From Ziziphus jujuba (Eukaryota; Streptophyta; Magnoliopsida; Rosales; Rhamnaceae), in the NCBI RefSeq assembly GCF_031755915.1, contig NC_083385.1, positions 14,591,001 through 14,655,000 on the forward strand: DNA of 64,000 nt. The letters are read 5' to 3'. Shown piece by piece: positions 1 to 14,275 of the stretch. Position 1 is the stretch's first letter. Each line of letters starts with the position of its first letter. The position numbers and the translations under genes were made by a program. The notes below the pieces were generated by a model, which did not search any database, was not told where the DNA came from, and saw only the letters and a program-made list of their open reading frames with translations.

Positions 1-3000
1 ATGTTTTTTTAGTATTAGAATCAAATCCTCAAGCAGTAAAATTCTTGATACAAAACAAATAAGACACTAGTCTCATAACAAAGTTACTTTTTAAAACAAA
101 ATAATAATTCTAAATTTGAATTTCCATTTAATATATATATATATGTATCTATATTTTATTTTTGTAGGGAAAAAAAAAAAAAAGTGTGATATAAATTGCA
201 TGACTACTGACAGCCACGTTTAGTGTCCTGGGATGAGAGACCGCAAAACGCTGCCAATATGAATATAAATCCACAACATTTCATACTAACAGATACATCT
301 TTGATGATGATGTGCCCCAATGCCAACGATTCGTTAGGAGTGGGCTCCATGCCAAGGGCACCCACCCCAAATTGTTATTTTGTTAAATATATTAATGAGT
401 TTTTTCTCTTTTTTTTTTTTTTAGATGTCCATTATTATTATTATTATTTATGTCTCATAAATGACTAAAGAAAAGCAGAGAATACAGTAATTGAATGGAA
501 GAAATGCTTGAAAGCTGGCCTTGCTGTGGCTGATATGAAGTCTCAATTTTGCTTTTTGTTTTTGTTTTTACGTTTTGTCATTTTCTGAATTTATTGTGCC
601 GTGTCTTATACATGGCTTCTTTTTTTTTTTCTTTTTTTTTTTGGTCTTATACATAGCAGTTACAAAAATAATAATAATAATAAAACATGACTCAGAAATT
701 ACAGTCAAAATCTGAGTTAGTAAACTATAATCATTATTGGTTTTGCAAGAATGATTTCCAATTCAAATTTATATGACCCAACATAAAAAAGAAAGTTATA
801 ATTTTTGATTTTTTTTGTAAATGAAAAGAAAGCTATAATTTTATTTTTTTTGGTCAATAAAAGAAAGCTATAATTGTCTCTTGTATTGTTTGGTGATTGG
901 TATTTTATAATCCTCTATGATAGAAAGTTATGTCTAATTTGAACATTTTAGCCTTCACTACTTAAATTAGACAACATTTTACTTCAAGTTTTTTTTATTT
1001 GTTTTGGTCGAGAACATTTTTCTTTAAATTGGTAATGCAAAAAAATGCTGCTACTTTTTTTATTTTTTTTTATTTTATTAATGTGGGAGATAGAAAGAAA
1101 CAACAGATGGATCTGTTTGTGACAACTGACCAACTAATGTTGTTTGTTGTACCCTGTTAAAGCCCAGAACGTGAACTTTTTTTAAAAGTAGATTTGAAAT
1201 TGCAATTGCCAAGCATTAATTAAAGTTGCTCCTTCATTTTTACTTTTTCGTGGATTTAGCACAAAAATGGAGATATCAACCACACAAAAACAAAAAACAA
1301 AAAAAAAATACAAAAAAAAAAATTGTAAATTTACTTTTCTTTTATATAAATTTGACACACTAATTGTCTTCTTCTTTTCTTCTTTTTTGTACGTCCACAA
1401 AGGACTAGTGAACCCTAGGTTATGTAAGAATGATGATATTATACTAGAATTAGTGGAGTACATAGTAAATTTGAATTAAGGTGAGAAGGGAATAATTAAC
1501 TTTTTGAAAAAAGATTATTATTATTATTATTATTGGTTCATCACTAGAGTACCAACCCTAATAATGTTTGCTTCACTTTCACTACTATAAAGTTGTGGTT
1601 AAAATATGGTTTTGATCAATTATACATGAAAAGCAAATTATTGTAACACTAGGAAACTAAGATGCGATGCTTAAGAATTTTTTTTTTTTTTTTTTAAAAC
1701 TTGTTTAATTTTTTATGATGCCGCAATTGAAGCCATAATGAACTCTTGTAACTTGTTAATTAGTTTAAATCAGGCATCTTTCAAAAGGTTACCTTTAAAT
1801 TATGGTAATGCAAGACTCAAGAAAACACCAAAAATTAACTTTAAATCATGTAGTAATTACTTTTATTACTAAGGGCTAAAGTTCAGAATTTTCTTCATCT
1901 TCATCTTCTTCTTCTACTTCTATTTTTTCTTTTTATTATTATTATTTTTATTTTGGAGTTGAGGATTCAAACTCTTAACCTTTACTTGAGAAGAACACAA
2001 AGAAAAAAAAAACTGCTTTTCCACATATATTTTAAAGGTGGATGAGATTTTGTTTATTTGTCTCGAATTCAATTTTTTTCCCCTTGACAAGTGATGCTTT
2101 AACTGCTTCGTGATTTTTTTTGTTTTTTCCCAAGAGAATTATGTGAAAAATTAAGAATAACAATGGTGTCAAATTCATGTATAAAATTTTGAATACTCCC
2201 ATTACTTGTTATCAAATTAGTAAGGCTCTTAGATACAAAAACGGGTGTTATCTAATGCAAACCAATCAAATAGTATCTCACCGCTTTACATCTATAGATT
2301 TTGGTAAAACAAATTTATTTGTCATGGAAAAGATTAAAATCATAATTTGATTTGAAATATTGCTGACTTTGATTCTAAACGGCTTCTATGAAATATCAAA
2401 GAAAGAATTTCCAAATCTCATTATCATTAGGCCAAATCCAACTATCTACACCAACTTCCACCAATCACGACCCAACCACCACTAAAGATCTTCTGCTTTC
2501 TTACTTTTTACAAGTTATAGGTAGAATTTAACCAAGCTTATCGAAACTTTTGCAACAAAAACAAATTATTAGAATCAACATACTCTGGTTCCCAGCTTGC
2601 AGAATTTTAACCAAGCTTATCGAAACTTTTGCAACAAAAACAAATTAATAGAATCAGCATACTCTGGTTCTCAGCCAGCATCAGTATCTCTTTGTTGTTC
2701 AGCAATAAAATAGTGAGAATGCCCAGCCATAGAACTGGTAACTTTGTTCTCAAAAGAAACAGTAAAAAATAGTGTCATTAACTTTTTTTTTTGGTAAAAT
2801 GGAGTTATTATGCTTGCTCTTTCATGCATATAGGTATAGTTTAGTACGATTTTTGAAAAGCCTGTTTCTAATTTTTGAAGCCTAAAAAACAGGTCCTTTT
2901 CTTCAAGAACCAAAAAACAAAGCAGTTCCTAGATTTGGATAATTTTACTGACAGATTTTGACCTTAAGAATTGTCAGTGGTGGCCAATATGTGTAATTTT

Positions 3001-4413
3001 TAATATAAAATTCTCCACATAAAAATAATGGGAGTTATTTAAATTTTAATATTTTATAACACATGAGCAGCTATCATCAGCACTTTAAAGCCCTTTAATT
3101 AGAACTCTTTTATTTATTTATTTATTTTTTTTCAACTATTACTTTCGTTTCACTTTCATTATTTTGTTTGAACAATATTTCTTCTTTTTTTGTGAAAGTA
3201 AATAAGAATAATGTTACATGTACCAATTAATTTATCAAATTATAAACTAAGTATACATTTTAACTTATCAACATATTAATATAATTGAAATACGGATAAA
3301 TCAACTCTTAAAAATATAAATATAATTAAATATAAACCAATTAAATAATAATATATATATATATATTTAGTAAGCTACTAGAATTAAATTTGTCCCAAAG
3401 AAGCTTCATTCTCTCGAAATGAATTCATAACCTTTTGATGAAACGAGTTGTCGAGCTACAGTTTTCCTGTTATTGATGCCACATGGAATTTAGAATTAGG
3501 AAAAAAGAAGCATATTTTGTTCTTATTGAAATCGATTTAGTTGCTTAATACTATGGATGTTATTTCATACCAAAGCCTCCTTCGTTATACGTACTGTATG
3601 ATCTTTTTTTCCAGGGAAAGTGTGGTTTTGACTCGCAGACATTATAAGCAGATCAGTGTTCAATAGCGAGAAATTTTAACAGAAATTTGTTCATTTTATG
3701 CGCTACAAATTTCATGTAGAAAAAACATCTAACATTATGTGAGAATTTCTGTGCAATTTTATAATAAGATTCAAGATAACATTACATATTTACATGATCT
3801 TTGATTACTGTACACTGCAGAAAAAACTAATGTTAACATTAACACACATACAATTGTTACCTATGAAGAACAAGGACCAGCGGGTAAAGCATGGTAGCTA
3901 TGCAGCTCGTCGTGGGGGAAATATTGCAGCTTGTTCTTTGATTGATTATAAGGTGGAAATATGTTCGCTATTGCATGATTTCCTTGCAAGCAAATCTGAC
4001 AAAGCTGCCAGTAAAAGTCAGCAATTTGAGCAAATTTAAGCGGCCCTTCCCTTCCCAAAATAGTTCTTTTACAAAGGGTTACACTTGAAAAGAATGATGT
4101 GTAACCAGAAGAATCTAGCTAGAGATTTAGGAGGACTTTTTATCGTTAAATCGCTTGAGAAATTCTAGGCTTTAAATAACTTATTTACAAAGGAAGCTGC
4201 TTAAATGAGATCAAATTGCTGTCCAATTCTTGCATATCAAGGCGGTTGTCCTGAGAAGCTAAAGAAAGCCCATGTACATGTATTTTCCACCTTTAAAGAT
4301 CAGTCAAAGAACATGCAAACAGATTATTTATGCTTTGCTTCCATGTAAGATATTTGAAAGCATATTCTAAATGCAATGAAGTCATGCTGGAATTAAAACA
4401 TATCATGGGGAAC
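1..4413. other. AT-rich intergenic DNA, no gene recognised
   Basis: No multi-exon gene, RNA gene or complete transposon is recognised here. The DNA is AT-rich, with many poly-A/T runs and short ATT/TTA microsatellites (for example near 1513-1534 and 660-685). Short open frames lack coding character and homology. The stretch at about 215-375 is less AT-rich than its surroundings but gives no recognisable product. The last few hundred bases before 4414 probably include the 3' UTR of the Spinster gene on the minus strand; I could not place a polyadenylation site. Confidence 0.7.
2524..2676. repeat. Tandem duplication, two copies of about 77 bp
   Basis: A segment starting near 2524 is repeated near 2601 with only a few differences. 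Both copies carry the same core around 'aaccaagcttatcgaaac' and end in a 'tactctggtt' block. It lies in non-coding DNA and looks like a simple local duplication. Confidence 0.85.
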
Positions 4414-7400
4414 TTATGATTCTCCAGAGTCAACTGGACCAGCATTTCTGTTCTCTTCGAGCAAAGGCTCTAGGCTGCCTCTCGTATTTGCAGCGACTTG
4501 ATTTTCAAAATCTTCATTAAACCTATCCACACTGTTTAGGAAGATACCTATCAAAGCATGGAATAAACAAACGATACCAGCTCAGCAACAAAAACAAAGA
4601 ACTCCAGTTCTGCATTAAATAGTTAAAGTGGGGATAATGCACAAAGACACAATGCACACATGCATTCCAAGTCCAAGTTTGAATTCCCAGATTTTATTCC
4701 ACAAGTATTCCAACTATGGATTCACTAGTGTAGCTTTTACCATGTTGGTTATTTATAACTATCTGCTACTCACCTATGAACCATATTCCAGCAGCAACAA
4801 ACAGAACAGCTGTCAGAATTAGGGATGTCACCCTCCAGTTGTTAATATTATCCTGTGTTAAAAAGCAAAATCTCACTCAAATCAAACGGTGAAACTGTTA
4901 AAAATAATGCTAAGATGGTAAACCAGCCATACTTTTTAAGCATGAAGGTACGACAATGAAACTGTGAAAGCAAACCTGGATGAGCCCAACAAGAGGGGAG
5001 GAAGGAACATCACCAAATATGTGAATTGAAACAGTAGAGATAGCCATAGATAGTGGCCTCAGACTTGGTTTAACACAATGGAGACACACATAATTAACAG
5101 GAGCCTGCAAAGGCATTATAATATGCCAGTGAATAAAAGTTCATATTATAGACAGCGATTTGATTCTTTTCTTTTCCATATATAAAGGGTTGGGGTATAC
5201 AGTTAAGCATGGACACCCATAATAACATAAAGTAAGGATGAAACATTCAAATTTTCAAACCATCTGATGCAATTTAGATACCTGTGTTGCAAAAACTAGT
5301 ATCTCACCCACTGAGAAAAGAGCTATAAAACCATACAAGCTCTTGAAACAGAAGGAACTGAAGCAAAATATTGCACCTAGAAAAGTCGCTCCAGAAAGAA
5401 GCTGAAGAAATAGCAGAATATTTTAAATTAGTATACAACTGGATGTCAGCCAAATAAAAGTATTGCACTTGAATGGCACAAATGCAACCTTTATTACAGA
5501 AGAAAGCATATGGAAATGATTTTTTGTATCCAATAAACAAATAACAAGGTACAATGAAAATTGCATAAACTTGTACCATTAAATATAAAATTATAAAATA
5601 GTAAAACTTCAAGTAACAATTATTGAACAGAAATCTAAAAATATTACATAAGCAGACAAAAATAAACAATAAGAAATAAAAGAATAGAAAATGACAGGAC
5701 AGAAGCCTCAAAAATACCTGACTCAAAGAAAATCAGAGCAACACTTACATAATCTGAAAGTTTAACTAAAATTCATCTACCCCGCACTTTTCTTCATTAA
5801 GTCCAACTACCCTCACAAAAAATTATTGATCAGTTAAAAAATAAAATTTATATCAGGGGAAAAATGGTATTACTAACATGATTTAGAGTAGAAAGAAAAC
5901 ATCTACTAGCTCTTCTAATCAAGTGTTGTCTTTTCCCCTTGATAAGCATAATCAGGGGAGGGGATTGCAAAAGTGGCAAAACTGTGTCTAGCTTTAACTT
6001 ATCATTCAAAATACAAAAAAAGTGAAATACAAAAATTTTTGCGACATCTTACTATAAAAATGCAATTTCCAATGAAAATTTAGAAATATAGACAGGCGCA
6101 ATACAAAACCTTGCCTCACAGGGAAACAGGAAAACATGCATCTTTGTGTACATTACTAAAAATGGAAGAGGGAAAAAAATTAAAAATTAATAAAATTAAA
6201 ATTAAACTGAGATTTAAATTATAATATGCCAACTAATCACTCTGAACTGGTAATATTAATCCATATGCAATGTAAATAAAATTCTTAATGAATGTAGATA
6301 ATCAGCAGCTCATTGAATTAGAAGCAATAAGCATGTGAACTTTAATCTCCCATTGAAAATAAAATACCTGGTAAAAGATGGCAGAGGCATTCTTGAACCA
6401 GTTTCCTAAACATAAAATGACTTACCTTAAATGCGTTAGAAATTGTTGCCGTCATGCTATCAAGGATGAATCCTCCTGACAATGTCCCCAAAATTCCACA
6501 AACAACTGTAATCCCTCCAAACAACAAATCCGCATTATTCTGTCAAAAGTGATTCAAAATATCACCAGTATTACCAAGTCAAAATTTTAGTATCTAGAAA
6601 GAAATAATAAGGACCCATAATTAAGAAACCAAAAACTTTTATTTGAAAGATTAAGTGAATATAAAAATAAAAGAAGGAATCATCTGTACCATATGATAAA
6701 TATTATAACCAGCCTTTGGTCCCCAATATGAGTAGGCACCAATAACAAAGTTGTATGATACATAACCTGCCAATCAATTAAATGTGAAGAAAAGTTCAAA
6801 TAAAATCTAAATTTGCAACATAATTAGAAACTTCTCCAATGAAACAAAACAATATGATTAGTAAACAGGTACTTTTTACACTTCTGCATCAAAATAAAAA
6901 TTCAAACACATGAATGCATGGAGACAGACAAGCAAATTAAAAACATGATGAACATCAATGAAATGTTAAACTTTTACAATTAAAAATATTCTAAATCATT
7001 ATTCAAATACTGATATGTAAACCTGTGCAAGAAAAATGAATTTGACCTGATACCTAAAACGTTGACAGCATAAACTTTATCAACCAAGAGCACTTTCATG
7101 TCTTTTGAAAATCTTGTGAACAGGTTCGACAATTTGGATACAGAACTCGGCCTGAAATTTGAAGTGAACCCAAAAAACAAAAAACAAAAAAAAAAAGAAA
7201 AAAAAGGAGAATAATTAGTTATGGAGGTCTAACCTGATCCTGATTAAATCTATTTGGTTAACGTTATTAAAAGCTCAGTTTAGCTGCTAGGTAAAAAGGA
7301 ACCTCTCCCTTATCCCTCCTGTCAAGCATTCCCAGATCTGTAACGGGTAATGATGTCTGAATGACAAAAATGGTACTTGATGGTAGTTGCTCAAAGCTTG

Positions 7401-10400
7401 TCTTAGGGAATCTTATTCAGGGTTTGAGATGCTCTAAAATAGAGTGGCTTAATGAATCAAGGCTAGAACTTAAAGCAACAAGAGGAAATAAATAAAACAG
7501 GTTGAAGGGTTTTACTTGTTAAAACAAACAACTAAATTAAGTGGCAATCAAAAATCTTTTCAATTGGTGGCATCTGAAGCAGCTCCTTAATTAATCATGG
7601 AACATACACATGGGAGCCAGCCAATAGCCTTTTGGATATTTTTCACTCAAAAGTTTTGATTTATATGTTCTCTTATTGAAACAGAACAGTTCAGGAACTA
7701 ATTCCAGAATTTAAAAACAAACGACTAAATTAAATGGCAATAAAAAAAAAAAAAATCTTCTTTCCATTGGTGGCATCTGTAGTGTCTCCTTAATTAATCT
7801 TGTAACTTACACACAGGAGCCAATATCCTTTGGGATATTTTTCATTTAGAAGTTTTGAATTATATGTTCTCTTATTGAAGCAGAACAATCTGATAGCTAC
7901 TTCCAGAATTTAAAAAAAAAAAAAAAAAAAAAAAAGAAAAAAACTAATTTCTTGCTTGAAGTCTTTGACAATTTAGAACTCTCTCTCTAGTTGTTGGAGG
8001 CAAGTTTATAGATATTTGGTGGCCTTCTCTTATAGTTACTCTTAATTTGAAATTCTCCCTCCACGTGCATATTTTAGCAGTTCTCTTAATTAGCAAGAAC
8101 AAGAAACGTGCAGCAATATATGTAAGAAAAAAAATGCATGGAAAAACATGGATGAGGTAGCTACTAACCTGGAGCCCTTGTCTGAAGCAACAAGAACATG
8201 ATCATCTATGTTTGATACCTCTGGATCAGCAATTGTAGACTAATGAGTACTTAGAAAGGAACTTTAAAAACATAATACCAACAAAATGATAAGGTTAGCG
8301 ATAGAAAGTGGTGAGATGGTTACAAAAGAAAAAAAAAAAGAAAAAAAAAAAAAAAAAAAAACAACAACAACAACAACAAGAAGCAAAGAATGTCATCACA
8401 AAAATTTAACCAACCAATTTCAACATCCAAAAATCACATTTCACAGCCTCTAAAAGAGAATAACATCAATATCAGTGTCCATATAACTTCAGAACTTTGT
8501 CTTGAGCAAAGTTTTAAGTTAATCCAATTGTATTTAGATAGCAAGAAACTTTATTAAAGTTTCAGATATTGACACCACATGTTTTCCCATACAACATGCA
8601 AGGCACTCCATAAGACGCTTTCTAACATTTGCAATTTTCACCATCAATAGGCTTTCAGATGGTCATCTTTTTTTCCATTCCAAAATTCATGAAGTAGCTA
8701 ATTTTTGAAAATAGAAAATAACCAAAACATGGCTTTTGAGAATCCGGTGTCCCATTGATTTTCTTTACTAACATAATTCCACATTTTGAATATCAACAGC
8801 TACACTGCAAATAAAAATTACAATAATAATAGGTGATGGAAAAAAATAAAAACAAGAATACAGTACCTTCCACCATAGGACCAGCTGTTTCAATGACTGT
8901 CAATGCTTTATCTGAATCGCCAGAAGTTAAACCTAAGGTTTCAAGTTAAAAACAGGTTAAAAAGAACCTAAAAGAATTATGACAATTTCTCAAACATAAA
9001 TGATGCATCTCAAACAACATACCTTTCAACTGCAAAGGTTTCATCACAAATCCCAAGATAGCAAATGGAAGCATACAAAATGCCTCTCCCCAGAATGCAT
9101 ACCTCCAATTCAAATAATTTCCAACCTAGAAATTGAGAAAGATATAGGTTATTCTATATCCTGACAAAAATGAAAACATTATGAAGGAACACCATCAAAT
9201 CAGCCAAATTAAAAATACAGAATCAATAACTATAAAAGTCTACAACAACTAGACATGCATAAAGAACAGCATACGCTGTAGCTTCTCAATCCTTGTACTC
9301 GACGGTTCATGAAAACCAATGCTATTTGTAACAATTTCCTGATGAAACTCCCTGTTCAGAATTTAGAATTACTAAAATTAAAATTGAAACATACAACATC
9401 TATTTTAGAAACTACTTCTTCATATACTCATTTCCATCAAGTATGTTTTGAGTTGCGTCTACAGGATGCAATGGGCTACATGATTTACTTAAACCAATAA
9501 GCCTATAAAGTAACGAAGCTCTTCCAAATTTTTTAAGGAAGGGCTTCAGTTGGTACTACATGATGCTGTAAATGCGATCTAACAAATAACCTCAGCTGAG
9601 GGATATCTACAACAAATAACATGATAGCTACTTCAGGAAAGGAAAAGTGCAATTTGATGAGCAGCGGGTTAAAAAAGCAGGTAAAATTAAATCACAGTGC
9701 CTACGAGGAACCACCCAAGTGTATTTTTCTTTCTCATTACATTTGTTGAGTGGATTAAACAGAATAAGAGCAAAATGAGGCATCAGCAGATGGTAGGTGT
9801 ACATAAAGCCAGCTCAATCATCACACCCACTACAGTAGTGGTGCCATGGATTACTAGCAATGTCTACCATCATGTGAAACATTTTACCTAGCAGATTAAC
9901 CAGGACAAGTAAAGCTGAGATGCAATTTCAACCAAAAAAGATCATACTTGAGATGCTGAAGGTAGAAACCAGATATTTGGACTTACCAGTCCACCATAAA
10001 CATAGCCCAATGCAACTCCAGAAGGTATGCACATGTAAAACATTGCAAGCCATGCAGTTTTCTGGACAAATGACAAAAGATGTGTTTGATAAATTCTTGA
10101 GATAACCACAGAAAAATGTAGCAAGTTACTAAATTTATACAACTAGACATTGAAATATGGTTATGATATCATGGGGAACAAATCAAACCTGTTCAACAGG
10201 AGCATTGTCATCGATAAATGGAGCTGCAAGACTTATGAAAGATGCCTCACCAACGCCAACCAGCCTACATGACATCACCCATATTGTAACTCAAAATGTT
10301 GATGGAATTAAAAGCAAATAGAATGACCAATGTTGTTATACTTACATGCGACAAAATGTAATAGACCAAAAATTGAATGAGATACCACATCCAGCTGTAG

Positions 10401-11379
10401 CAAATGTCCAAACAGATAATCCAACCCCAATAAGTCTAAAAGGATTGTGGCTGCAATTTTTAACAAGATATACATTCGTCAACTAAACCAAGTAATGGAC
10501 AAGCTGAAAATATGCTGATAACCTTGTTGAAAATATAAGTGTAAACCAAGTACAAAGGAAATATACAAGAGAAACTACTTCTAGATTTCACCTCTTCGCC
10601 AATGATGCAAATATTGGTGAAGCCACAAGAAGTCCAACCATAAATGCAGAAGATAGAACACCATCTTGAAAATTGTTCAAGTTAAAATCTCCCCTACAAA
10701 AAGAAATGATAACCTCAGCCAATTATAGCAAATTAACCATACGGAAAGGAACGTCATACCGAGTCATGCATGCCACTAGCTAAGGTTTCTGGTATCATAT
10801 CAGAAACATGCTCTAAAATGTACTAAAATGCAAAAGATTGATGTGCTCGTAGACTTTTCCATTTTCTAGTAGTTAACTACCAAAGTGTGGACAAGTCCTT
10901 CGGATTAATTCACGACAATATAGAAATCAGATTAAAGGCAGATTATGTGTTCAAATGAGCTTAAAACAATCTTACTGGATTCCGCTACCGGAAGTACAAA
11001 TTCCACTCTCTGTGCAAGTCCCAAGGCTACCATTTACACCATTGCTAGCTATTGCTCCCCGATCCACATAATTCAATAAGTTAATCACACAGAAGATCAA
11101 GAGCAACCTGAAAAAAAATTGAGCACACGGAGGATCAAAATTGAGCATCATAATCACATCGAAAAAAGAGCTTGCTTTTCATGAAAAATAACGAATAGCA
11201 AGAGCATAAGATTCTAATCCAAAATTAACAACAATCGATCGAAGAAGAAACCCTAGAACAAAAAATATAGCAAATAACATTTGACGAAAATTTGTTGGGT
11301 GAGAGAAACAAGTGTGGTACCTTTTGGGCGTGAACCATGATGGATTTGGAGGTGAGGCCTTGAGCGAGACTACAGCCAT
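4414..11379 (-). CDS. Spinster-like MFS transporter (probable sphingolipid transporter, SPNS family)
   Basis: The model has 16 coding exons, all phases agreeing, giving 506 aa. Exons from the start: 11321-11379, 10976-11107, 10592-10693, 10346-10450, 10189-10264, 9987-10061, 9023-9125, 8867-8932, 8169-8220, 7054-7151, 6690-6766, 6426-6539, 5282-5401, 4976-5104, 4774-4852, 4414-4547. The first membrane segment follows residue 20 and contains NLLNYVDRGAIAS. Later come the Spinster-type GVGEASFISLAAPFIDD stretch, a hydrophilic central loop (about residues 235-300) and further hydrophobic helices. The C-tail is short and acidic. Known plant Spinster homologues are about 480-510 aa, so this is full length. 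Family members are multi-pass membrane proteins thought to move sphingolipids or lysophospholipids; the substrate here is inferred. The start is the only in-frame ATG giving a family-like N-terminus. Confidence 0.93.
7519..7912. repeat. Intronic tandem duplication, two copies of about 191 bp
   Basis: Two adjacent copies, starting near 7519 and 7711, share long stretches such as 'ttatatgttctcttattgaa' and 'tccttaattaat'. The second copy is more A-rich and ends in a poly-A run. They lie in the Spinster intron between the exons at 8169-8220 and 7054-7151. No coding sense is seen. Confidence 0.85.
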
Positions 11380-12767
11380 TGGAGCCGAGTGTTCGATCGG
11401 AATCTGCCTCCTCAGCTGGGCTTTGGAGGTGGTGGTTGTTGTTGTTGTTGTTATTGCTGTTCTGTGTTTACGTATAGCCGAAGCTCCTTCCGTTATTTTG
11501 GATACGAATATTCTTCCAACTCCCAACTCCATCAATACTTCCGTACCGTCTCTCTTAATATCTTAATATCTTAATATGATTGTTTTATTCTGTTTTCATT
11601 TTATGATTCCGCTTTTCCCATAATCTTAATATCTTAATCTGTTTTCATTTTATTTTTCTTCTCTTTACAGAACAATAAAAACTAGAATTAACAAAAGGTG
11701 CAATGCTGGATGCAATGTGCTGTTTGTTAACTCTTTTAATTTTTAGTGTTTTATTTGTGGTTTATTTTTTCAAATCAGGTGTATTTTTATTTACTTTAAT
11801 TATTTATTTTTGTAAATTATTGTTAATTAGTGATAGTTGAATCTTTACACATATCAATTGATTATAAGTGTAAAAAAGAAAAACATAATTTTAAATTGTT
11901 TTTAATTTTATATTTTTGATTTTGTTCTTTATAATTTATAAATTATAATTGATAAAATCATATTAAAATAAATAAACCACATAGAAATTTAAAAAATAAA
12001 AAACAAAAAACACATGTACTTCAGTTTTACAACGATGCTCTTCTTATAAAATCAAAATTTACAATTGAAACATCTTTTCATAGATAAATTTATACTGACA
12101 ACTAGTTCAAGTTTACAATTTTTGTTATCATCCAATTGCATGAAAACATCACTGCACTAGCATATATATTAGTTGTTCTGACCTATTTGTTTTATGAGTA
12201 AATAACCATATCCCGGCAACATCTCAATCCTAACGCCTCTCTCTCATATTTAATAATAGCATATCTAATAATATATATTTCCTTCATATTTTACAATAAC
12301 AGATTTTATAATGAAATTTAATTAAAATGGTAATCCTCATGAAGTATTAATGGATATTAAGTGCCAAAATGGCTGAAGAATGCAAAATCATGAAAAATAC
12401 ACTTACATTTTTAATATATAAATATAACTAAAGTAAAAATAATATATTAATATAACTTATATAAAAATAATAAGTCTTTTGAAAAATAGATATAATTAAA
12501 TATTTACCAGTTATAATTACTCTAACAACAAAAATAATTAAAAAGTTAACATGGTGTTGATGTCAATGATGTTGACTATTCAGTGATGTCATGACCCACT
12601 GTACTATTTCTTTGGGTGTTATGAAATTGCTCTTAAGGATTTTGATTAATTTTCAGCTCTAAGTACTATTTTATATATTTCTATATGAGAAAATATTATT
12701 TATGTTTTTTCTTTTTCTGAAAGTTATATTTAATTTTTTAATATCAAAGTTAACAATAATATTATAG

Positions 12768-12805
<38 letters not shown>

Positions 12806-14275
12806 TTAAAAACAGGGAAAAGTATTCAGTCAAAAATTAGGTAAATAAATGGGGTAGATTGGACATATATGTATATAGTATGTTATAAATTAAAAATATA
12901 ACATAAAAAGTAATAAATGTATATTAAAATAAATTTTTTTAATATATATATATATATATATAATCATTCTATTATTAGGATATTCTAATGAACTTATCAT
13001 GCACATTTTAACATATCCTTTAGAAGTTGTAAAAATACGCATAAATAAACATAATAATTTCATCAAAATATTATCATACTAAAATTGTATTTATATATAT
13101 ATATATATATATATATTTTATAATAAAGATATATTTGTTGGTAAGATGACAGTAGTGTACATTAAAAAAATCAAAAATAGCAATTAATTAAACAATAAAA
13201 TAAAAATAAATAAAAGAAGTCTTTTTATATTAGTTTTTTATGTTGTCCTAAAAGAAAAAAAAATTGAAAATATCTATTCTTTCCAACATACATATATGAA
13301 TATATTTTACTTGCATTATGTTTAATACATTTTGAACTTTTCTCTTTAAAAAAATGCCTTTTTATTTTTTCCCTCTGAACATTGAAATCGAAAAAAAAAA
13401 AAAAAAAAAAAGAAGAAAAGAAGTACATATATATTATTCACGGATTTCTAAAATGCTAAATATTTATTAAAACTATTTATCAAATTATATATATTAAGAT
13501 ATATTTGAATAATCCAAATATGATAAATAAATCTTAAATAAATAAATAGATAAAAAAAATAAACTAATTAAATATTGTTGCATCATATCCTACATCATGT
13601 AATATTATATTTTTTTAAGTCTAGCATTATTGCAAATCTAATCCAACAATATACATATATCTCTATATATATATATATATTAATCATTTAGAAAATGGAA
13701 GACTTGCCAATTCTATAATTAGTGATAGATCAAAGAGTCTATTTACCATGTTTCATACTTAAATTTTATTTTAAAAAAGTCCTTAAATTTTGTATTATTC
13801 TTCTTCTGACAGTTCTTTTTTTTTTCTTGGGTGAATTCTTCTTCTGACGGTCTGTTTCCATTTTTTTTTTTAAGATAAAGTTTTATTTTATTGTTTGATT
13901 GATTGAAATTATTAAAGAAAAATAACAATAAAAAATATTTAAAAAAAGAAAAAGAAAAATAACTTTTATAGAATCAAATGCCAATTTATTTATTTATTTA
14001 TTTTTCTACTGAAATCGTTCCAATCATAAGATGGTTCGAGCAAGTAATTTCATTTCATATGAAATTTATTATTGGAGCTACCACCTAAAAAACGTTAACA
14101 CCAAGTATAAGACACATTCCGATGATCTACCCAAACATCCTGTTTAGATTGGGAAATCAGAAACCTAATATATAATCCCAAAAACCTAGCCTTTACCATC
14201 GACAAATAACTATATATCATAAATAGAGATTGAACATGTAGATATTTACACCTACATTTACAAGTTACTAACAGT
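11380..14275. other. Spinster 5' flank and AT-rich intergenic DNA
   Basis: The first about 200 bp should hold the Spinster 5' UTR and promoter. The rest is very AT-rich, with (TA)n microsatellites near 12776-12800, 12945-12961, 13093-13118 and 13665-13681 and a poly-A run near 13390-13410. No gene or complete transposon is recognised. The right end should contain the 3' UTR of the SS5-like gene. Confidence 0.7.
11430..11455. repeat. (GTT)n microsatellite in the 5' leader of the Spinster gene
   Basis: A short GTT run lies about 50-75 bp upstream of the Spinster start codon, probably within its 5' UTR. It reads as AAC repeats on the transcribed strand. Confidence 0.8.

Noticed and set aside
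223..468. 81-codon frame near the left edge
   Set aside because: Ends in low-complexity Phe/Tyr from T-rich DNA and has no recognisable homology.
5304..5726. 140-codon frame on the minus strand within the Spinster gene
   Set aside because: Its 3' part is the real 5282-5401 exon and the rest is intron translation; it is not a separate gene.
11179..11535. 118-codon minus-strand frame with a Thr repeat upstream of the Spinster start
   Set aside because: The Thr run comes from the (GTT)n microsatellite in the leader; the family-like protein starts at the internal Met at 11379 and splices at 11320.
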